Below are positions 60,289-64,000 of a DNA stretch of 64,000 bases, in pieces. Numbering within the stretch: position 1 is the stretch's first letter; the number at the start of each line of letters is the position of its first letter. The notes beneath the pieces are model-generated. The model had not been told where the DNA came from. It ran no database searches and saw only the letters and a list, made by a program, of their open reading frames with translations. Origin of the DNA: Cellulomonas fengjieae (GTDB lineage: Bacteria > Actinomycetota > Actinomycetes > Actinomycetales > Cellulomonadaceae); the NCBI RefSeq assembly GCF_018388465.1, contig NZ_CP074404.1, forward strand, positions 682,001 through 746,000, written 5' to 3'. The position numbers and the translations under genes are program-made.

Positions 60289-60307
60289 ATAATACCCCCC
60301 TGGGTAT
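60289..60307 (-). promoter_or_regulatory. CsoR/CstR-type operator and overlapping -10 box
   Basis: ATACCCCCCTGGGTAT (60292-60307) has exact ATACCC/GGGTAT arms around CCCT, the G/C-tract pattern recognised by CsoR-family repressors. On the minus strand TATTAT (60294-60289) overlaps its edge and would serve as -10 box, so binding would block transcription of the mini-rhodanese operon. Confidence 0.8.
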
Positions 60308-60443
60308 GGATGTCCGAGCCACGCCCGCGTGCGTAGGCGATGCTGTGCGGGGCGAGGTCGCCGTCCCGCCGTGCGCCGACCCGGCACCGCCGCCGCACCC
60401 CTCGTCCGCGTCCGGTCGTGCGCACCAGCATCAGGAGCAGCAG

Positions 60444-61406
60444 ATGAACCGCCCCCCGCCGCACGGGATCGTCGTCCTCGGCTCGGCCAACGTCGACCTC
60501 GTGGTCGACGTGGACCACCGTCCGGCGGCGGGGGAGACCCTCCTCGGGTCGGACCTGGTCACGACGGCGGGCGGGAAGGGTGCCAACCAGGCGGTGGCGG
60601 CGGCGCTCCTCGGCGGCTCGGTGGCCTTCGTCGGCTGCGTCGGCGACGACGGTCCGGGCGGGCTCCTGCGCTCGTCGCTGTCGGCCGCCGGGGCCGACGT
60701 GTCGATGCTGCAGGTCGTCGACGCCCCGACCGGCACGGCGATCATCATGGTGACCCCCGACGGCAACAACTCGATCGTCGTCGCCCCGGGCGCCAACCGG
60801 AGGATGACACCGGCGGCCGCCGAGGCGTCCCGTGCGCGGTGGGCGGGTGCGAGGGTGCTGGTCCTGCAGCTCGAGGTGCCGATCGAGACCGTGGACGCGG
60901 TCGCGCAGAGCGCCGCCGCTGCCGGCACCCGGGTGGTCCTGAACGCCGCGCCCGCCGGTGCGCTGGACGGGGCGACGCTCGCCGTGTGCGACCCGCTCGT
61001 GGTCAACGAGTCCGAGGCCGCCGCGCTGGTCGGCGCCGAGGTCACGCTCGCGACAGGGCCGTCCGTCGTGGGCGACCTGCTGGCGCTGGGGGCCCGGTCG
61101 GTCGTCGTCACCCTGGGTGGCTCGGGCGCGTTGCTCGCGTCCGTCGACTCGCCCGACGTGGTGCACGTCCCGGCGCAGCAGGTCGCGGCGGTCGACACGA
61201 CCGGCGCGGGCGACTCCTTCGTCGGGGCGGTCGCCGTCGCGCTCGCGGAGGGCGAAGGGCTCGAGGTGGCGGTCCGGTGGGCCACCCACGTGGCCGCACG
61301 CAGCGTGCAGCGCCGTGGCGCGCAGGCCTCCTACCCGGCGCGGGCGGACGTGCCGCCGCCGTCGGCGCTCCGCGCGCGGCCCGAGCAGGTCCCGACCGGG
61401 CACTGA
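60444..61406 (+). CDS. rbsK: Ribokinase (PfkB family)
   Basis: The 320-residue kinase matches ribokinase rather than fructokinase: GSANVDLVVDVDHRPAAGETLLG, TAGGKGANQAVAAALLG, the GTAIIMVTPDGNNSIVVAPGAN strand, VNESEA and the DTTGAGDSFVGA signature with the catalytic Asp. It phosphorylates ribose to ribose-5-phosphate, or possibly another pentose or nucleoside. The ATG at 60444 has CAGGAG upstream. No ribose importer or LacI regulator is adjacent. It is divergent from the sulfur operon. Confidence 0.92.
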   Translation: MNRPPPHGIVVLGSANVDLVVDVDHRPAAGETLLGSDLVTTAGGKGANQAVAAALLGGSVAFVGCVGDDGPGGLLRSSLSAAGADVSMLQVVDAPTGTAIIMVTPDGNNSIVVAPGANRRMTPAAAEASRARWAGARVLVLQLEVPIETVDAVAQSAAAAGTRVVLNAAPAGALDGATLAVCDPLVVNESEAAALVGAEVTLATGPSVVGDLLALGARSVVVTLGGSGALLASVDSPDVVHVPAQQVAAVDTTGAGDSFVGAVAVALAEGEGLEVAVRWATHVAARSVQRRGAQASYPARADVPPPSALRARPEQVPTGH

Positions 61407-61485
61407 GAGACCGGTCGCGCGGAGACGGGTGGCAGGAACTCGGGCAAGGTTGGCGCGGGGGCGCATCGCCGGTCGCGCGCGACCT

Positions 61486-61506
61486 GCGAGACGGTGGCCG
61501 TCTCGC
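61486..61506 (+). terminator. Hairpin between rbsK and the HD gene
   Basis: GCGAGACGG and CCGTCTCGC form a perfect 9-bp stem with a 3-nt loop. It lies 80 bp after rbsK and 47 bp before the next start, so it is either a terminator or part of the next leader. Confidence 0.5.
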
Positions 61507-61552
61507 GGCGCCGGTCGAGGCGAAGCCGCAGGTGACGAACGGATCGACCGCC

Positions 61553-62170
61553 ATGACCGAGCTCCCCCGCCCCCGCACCGCGGTGGCCCAGGCCGCCGTC
61601 GAGGTCGGGCGCGCCTACTACCCGCCGGCACTCTTCAACCACTGCCTTCGCTCGTACCATTTCGCGGCCGACGCGGGGCGTCGCCTCGGGCTCGACGTCG
61701 ACGACGAGCTGTTGTTCGTCGCGGCCCTGCTGCACGACATCGGGCTCGTGGCCGTGTTCGACTCCGCGACCGAACCGTTCGAGATCTCGGGCGGTCACCT
61801 CGCGGAGGTGTTCACGTGGGGTGCGGGCTGGCCGGAAGCCCGGCGCAGACGTGCCGGCGAGGTGATCGTGCGGCACATGGAGGACGACGTCGACCCCGCG
61901 GTCGACCCCGAGGGGCACCTGCTGGAGATCGCGACCGGGCTGGACGTCAGCGGCCGCAACTCGAAGCAGTGGCCGCGCTCGACCCTCGTCGAGGTCCTCC
62001 ACCGGTACCCGCGGCTCGACCTCACCGACGTGTTCGCCGGGTGCTTCGACGAGCAGGCCAGACGCAAGCCGGACAGCCTCGCAGCGGGGTTCGTGCGCAG
62101 CGGCATCCGCGCCCGCCTGGAGACCAACCCACTGAACGACGTCCAGGTCCTCGGGGATCGATCGGCCTGA
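61553..62170 (+). CDS. HD-domain hydrolase
   Basis: The 205-residue protein has an HD metal-dependent phosphohydrolase domain: H30 in LFNHCLRSYHF, H61-D62 in ALLHDIGLV, and histidine/aspartate residues later in GHLAEVF and RHMEDDVD. The spacing resembles single-domain HD hydrolases related to cyanamide hydratase and inducible HD proteins. No nucleotide-cyclase or synthetase domain is attached, so it is not RelA/SpoT. The ATG at 61553 has no strong ribosome site; homology begins within the next 20 residues. A hairpin terminator follows. Confidence 0.82.
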   Translation: MTELPRPRTAVAQAAVEVGRAYYPPALFNHCLRSYHFAADAGRRLGLDVDDELLFVAALLHDIGLVAVFDSATEPFEISGGHLAEVFTWGAGWPEARRRRAGEVIVRHMEDDVDPAVDPEGHLLEIATGLDVSGRNSKQWPRSTLVEVLHRYPRLDLTDVFAGCFDEQARRKPDSLAAGFVRSGIRARLETNPLNDVQVLGDRSA

Positions 62171-62213
62171 CCCGCCGGGTGGGGATCAGCGAGCCGCCGC
62201 CCTGCAGCCGCCC

Positions 62214-62256
62214 ACGACCCCGGTACGGCATGCGCCATATGTCGCACCGGGGTCGT
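62214..62256 (+). terminator. Hairpin terminator after the HD gene
   Basis: ACGACCCCGGT (62214-62224) pairs exactly with ACCGGGGTCGT (62246-62256) around a 21-nt loop, followed by TCCTCG. Confidence 0.6.
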
Positions 62257-62319
62257 TCCTCGTCGGTCGTGCGGCCGATCCCGGCTGCGGCGTCGCGACC
62301 GCGATGGTTGCCTGGAGGC

Positions 62320-62661
62320 ATGGCAGTCGTCGACGAGCTGATGGCCATCGAGAACGACCTCGCACTGGGCCGCGGGGCGCAGTACGAGCGGGTGCTGCAC
62401 GACGATGCGCTGGTCGTGGTGCCCGGCGCCGTGCTCACCAAGGACGAGTGCGTGCGGGCCATGGACGCCTCGCCCGGCTGGGACGAGGTCGACCTGGGCG
62501 AGCCGCGGCTGGTGGAGTCGCGGGCGACCGCGACCGTCGTGTATCCGTTCGTCGGCACGCGGGGGAGCCGCACGTACCGGGCGGTGCTGTCGTCGACCTA
62601 CACCCGCGGTCCGGATGGTCGCTGGCGGCTGCTGGTCCACCAGCAGACCCCGGAGGCCTGA
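62320..62661 (+). CDS. NTF2-like/DUF4440 family protein
   Basis: The 113-residue cytoplasmic protein has the cone-shaped NTF2/SnoaL-like fold pattern: an N-terminal helix (VVDELMAIENDLALG), a YERVLHDDALVVVPGAVLTKDECVRAM segment, and three long strands ending RWRLLVHQQTP. Such small proteins bind or convert diverse ligands, and no catalytic residue can be named. The ATG at 62320 has TGGAGG three bases upstream. It stands alone between a terminator and the leaderless methyltransferase gene. Confidence 0.78.
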   Translation: MAVVDELMAIENDLALGRGAQYERVLHDDALVVVPGAVLTKDECVRAMDASPGWDEVDLGEPRLVESRATATVVYPFVGTRGSRTYRAVLSSTYTRGPDGRWRLLVHQQTPEA

Positions 62662-62705
62662 CCCACCGCCCGTGAGACCGGGCGGCCCGTGCGCGCCGGC
62701 CCGCC

Positions 62706-62711
62706 TAGCGT
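62706..62711 (+). promoter_or_regulatory. -10 box of leaderless methyltransferase gene
   Basis: TAGCGT ends exactly six bases before the ATG at 62718 and no ribosome site is present. Confidence 0.5.
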
Positions 62712-62717
62712 CAGCCC

Positions 62718-63482
62718 ATGGCCGACGACATCTTCGAGGTCCCCCGCCTCGCCCAGCTCTACGACCCGCTCGACCCGGACCGCGGCGACCTCGACGTGTA
62801 CGTCGCGCTCGTCGACGAGCTCGGTGCCCGCAGCGTGCTGGACGTCGGCTGTGGGACGGGCACGTTCGCGCTGATGCTCGCGCAGCGCGGGCTCGACGTC
62901 GTGGGGCTCGACCCGGCCAGGGCGTCGCTGGACGTGGCTCGGGCCAAGCCGGGAGCCGACGCGGTCCGGTGGCTCGAGGGTGACGCGACGGCGCTCCCGC
63001 CGTTGCAGGTGGACCTGGCGACCATGACGGGCAACGTGGCCCAGGTGTTCGTCACCGACGAGGACTGGGCACGGACGGTGACGGCGGTCCGGGAGGCGTT
63101 GCGACCGGGCGGCCACCTGGTGCTCGAGACGCGGGTGCCCGAGCGCGAGGCGTGGCGGGGGTGGACGCGGGAGGCGACCCATCGGGTGGCCGACGTCGCG
63201 GGCGTGGGCCGGGTCGAGGCGTGGGGCGAGGTCACCGACGTGGTCGGCGAGCTCGTGACGTTCCGCTGGACGTGGGTCTTCGAGTCCGACGGGGCCGTCC
63301 TGACCTCCGACTCCACGCTGCGGTTCCGGGACCGGGCGGCCGTCGAGGGATCCCTCACGGAGGCCGGGTTCGAGGTCGTCGACGTGCGCGAGGCGCCGGA
63401 TCGGCCCGGGATGGAGATGGTGTTCGTCGCCAGCCGGGGAGCGGGTCGCGGCCGGAGCCGCGACCCGCTGCCGATCAGCTGA
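62718..63482 (+). CDS. Class I SAM-dependent methyltransferase
   Basis: The 254-residue protein has the SAM-binding motif LDVGCGTGTFAL (41-52), an acidic ribose contact VVGLDPA, and motif ALRPGGHLVLET near residue 130. The C-terminal 100 residues form a beta-rich cap with ending motif EVVDVREAPDRPGMEMVFVA. It belongs to the broad methyltransferase 11/25 group; substrate is unknown. The start is supported by the leaderless promoter box. It overlaps the convergent lipoprotein gene by eight bases. Confidence 0.88.
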   Translation: MADDIFEVPRLAQLYDPLDPDRGDLDVYVALVDELGARSVLDVGCGTGTFALMLAQRGLDVVGLDPARASLDVARAKPGADAVRWLEGDATALPPLQVDLATMTGNVAQVFVTDEDWARTVTAVREALRPGGHLVLETRVPEREAWRGWTREATHRVADVAGVGRVEAWGEVTDVVGELVTFRWTWVFESDGAVLTSDSTLRFRDRAAVEGSLTEAGFEVVDVREAPDRPGMEMVFVASRGAGRGRSRDPLPIS

Positions 63483-63972
63483 CGGGGAAGCCCGCCTCGG
63501 TGCACGCCGTCACGATCGTCGCGGACACGCTCGGGTAGTCGAGCGTCGCGGCGTTGGCGCCGCCGGTCTCGGCGGCCTCCAGCGCGCCGTCGACGCGCTC
63601 CTGGATCGAGGTGTAGGCGCCGGCGAGGTCCTCCGGCGCCACCTTGACGGCGTCCGCGAGGGCGGAAGAGATGGCACCGAGCTCCTCGGTCTGGTCCTCG
63701 TCGAGCGCCGTGCCGGCGTCCTGCGCCTCGAGCACGGGGACGGCCGCGGCGATGCGCGCGTTGAGCGAGCTCTCCCCGCCGTTGAAGTAGCGGCCGCAGG
63801 CCAGGGCCGCGTTGGGCTCGACGGGCGCGGCGGGGCTCGCGTCCTTCTCGGCGGGCGCCGACGACGCGGACGAGGTCGCCGTCGCGTCCGCGGCGTCGGA
63901 GCCGCCGTCGCAGGCGGTGAGGGTGGTGACGGTCAGGACGGCAGCGGCGAACAGGACGGCAGCGCGCTTCAC
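63475..63972 (-). CDS. Putative secreted lipoprotein
   Basis: The 165-residue protein has a lipoprotein signal peptide with C21 after the LTA of TTLTAC, then a Ser/Ala/Asp-rich linker to about residue 50. The globular remainder is mostly helical, with two cysteines (ALACGRYF, VTACTEAGF) that could form a disulfide. I do not recognise a family. The GTG at 63972 has TAGGAG nine bases upstream. Similar small actinobacterial lipoproteins are usually of unknown function. Confidence 0.8.
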   Translation of the reverse strand: MKRAAVLFAAAVLTVTTLTACDGGSDAADATATSSASSAPAEKDASPAAPVEPNAALACGRYFNGGESSLNARIAAAVPVLEAQDAGTALDEDQTEELGAISSALADAVKVAPEDLAGAYTSIQERVDGALEAAETGGANAATLDYPSVSATIVTACTEAGFPVS

Positions 63973-64000
63973 GGTGGTTCTCCTAGCAATGGTTCGACGA

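Overview
The window is very GC-rich actinobacterial chromosome. Mycothiol conjugate amidase, DUF4307, an F-type set of housekeeping neighbours (ilvA-greA-mca-uppS-phoH-fumC and xseB-xseA-ispH-ychF), frequent GTG starts, ATGA start/stop overlaps and apparently leaderless genes all point to Actinomycetota. Secreted arabinanase with a ricin-type lectin domain and an acetylxylan esterase suggest a plant-polysaccharide degrader of the Micrococcales, possibly Cellulomonas or a relative; that assignment is inference. About 60 protein genes and one tRNA gene were found, and no insertion sequence, phage, integrase or CRISPR array.

Layout. 1-5 kb: the tail of a gene, two copies of a 42-bp palindrome, a PadR/HAAS-domain pair, a type II NADH dehydrogenase, an odd tRNA with a UAA anticodon, and a secreted GH43 arabinanase behind LacI-type operators. 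5-12.5 kb: siderophore-interacting protein with a broken VOC gene, an RND exporter, an ABC-2 exporter pair and a Bax-inhibitor-like membrane protein. 12.5-26.8 kb: metabolic and stress genes: cystathionine beta-synthase, acetylxylan esterase, a hydrolase-tetR-arginase operon with its operator, FKBP isomerase, MerR and transglutaminase genes, alditol oxidase with a CPBP protein, a candidate three-hairpin small RNA, msrA, metB, an AI-2E-family transporter and ilvA. cbs and metB together give transsulfuration capacity.

26.8-43.9 kb: conserved core (greA, DUF4307, mca, nitrilase, hemolysin III homologue, uppS, phoH, fumC, carbonic anhydrase), interrupted by a four-gene ABC operon with two giant FtsX-like permeases and two ATPases, one of which carries a C-terminal AbrB-like hairpin domain. 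44-49.5 kb: an LpqY-SugABC-type sugar importer and a PfkB kinase, with a third copy of the 42-bp palindrome between them. 49.5-57.2 kb: core again (xseB, xseA, ispH, rmuC, an ABC exporter, ychF).

57.2-64 kb: an acetyltransferase, then a compact persulfide-stress-type operon (mini-rhodanese, CoA-disulfide-reductase/rhodanese fusion, a 40-residue cysteine-rich protein and a CstR-like repressor) behind a classical CsoR/CstR-type operator; then ribokinase, an HD-domain protein, an NTF2-like protein, a methyltransferase and a lipoprotein. Seven genes have a TANNNT box exactly six bases before the start codon, which suggests leaderless transcripts are common here.
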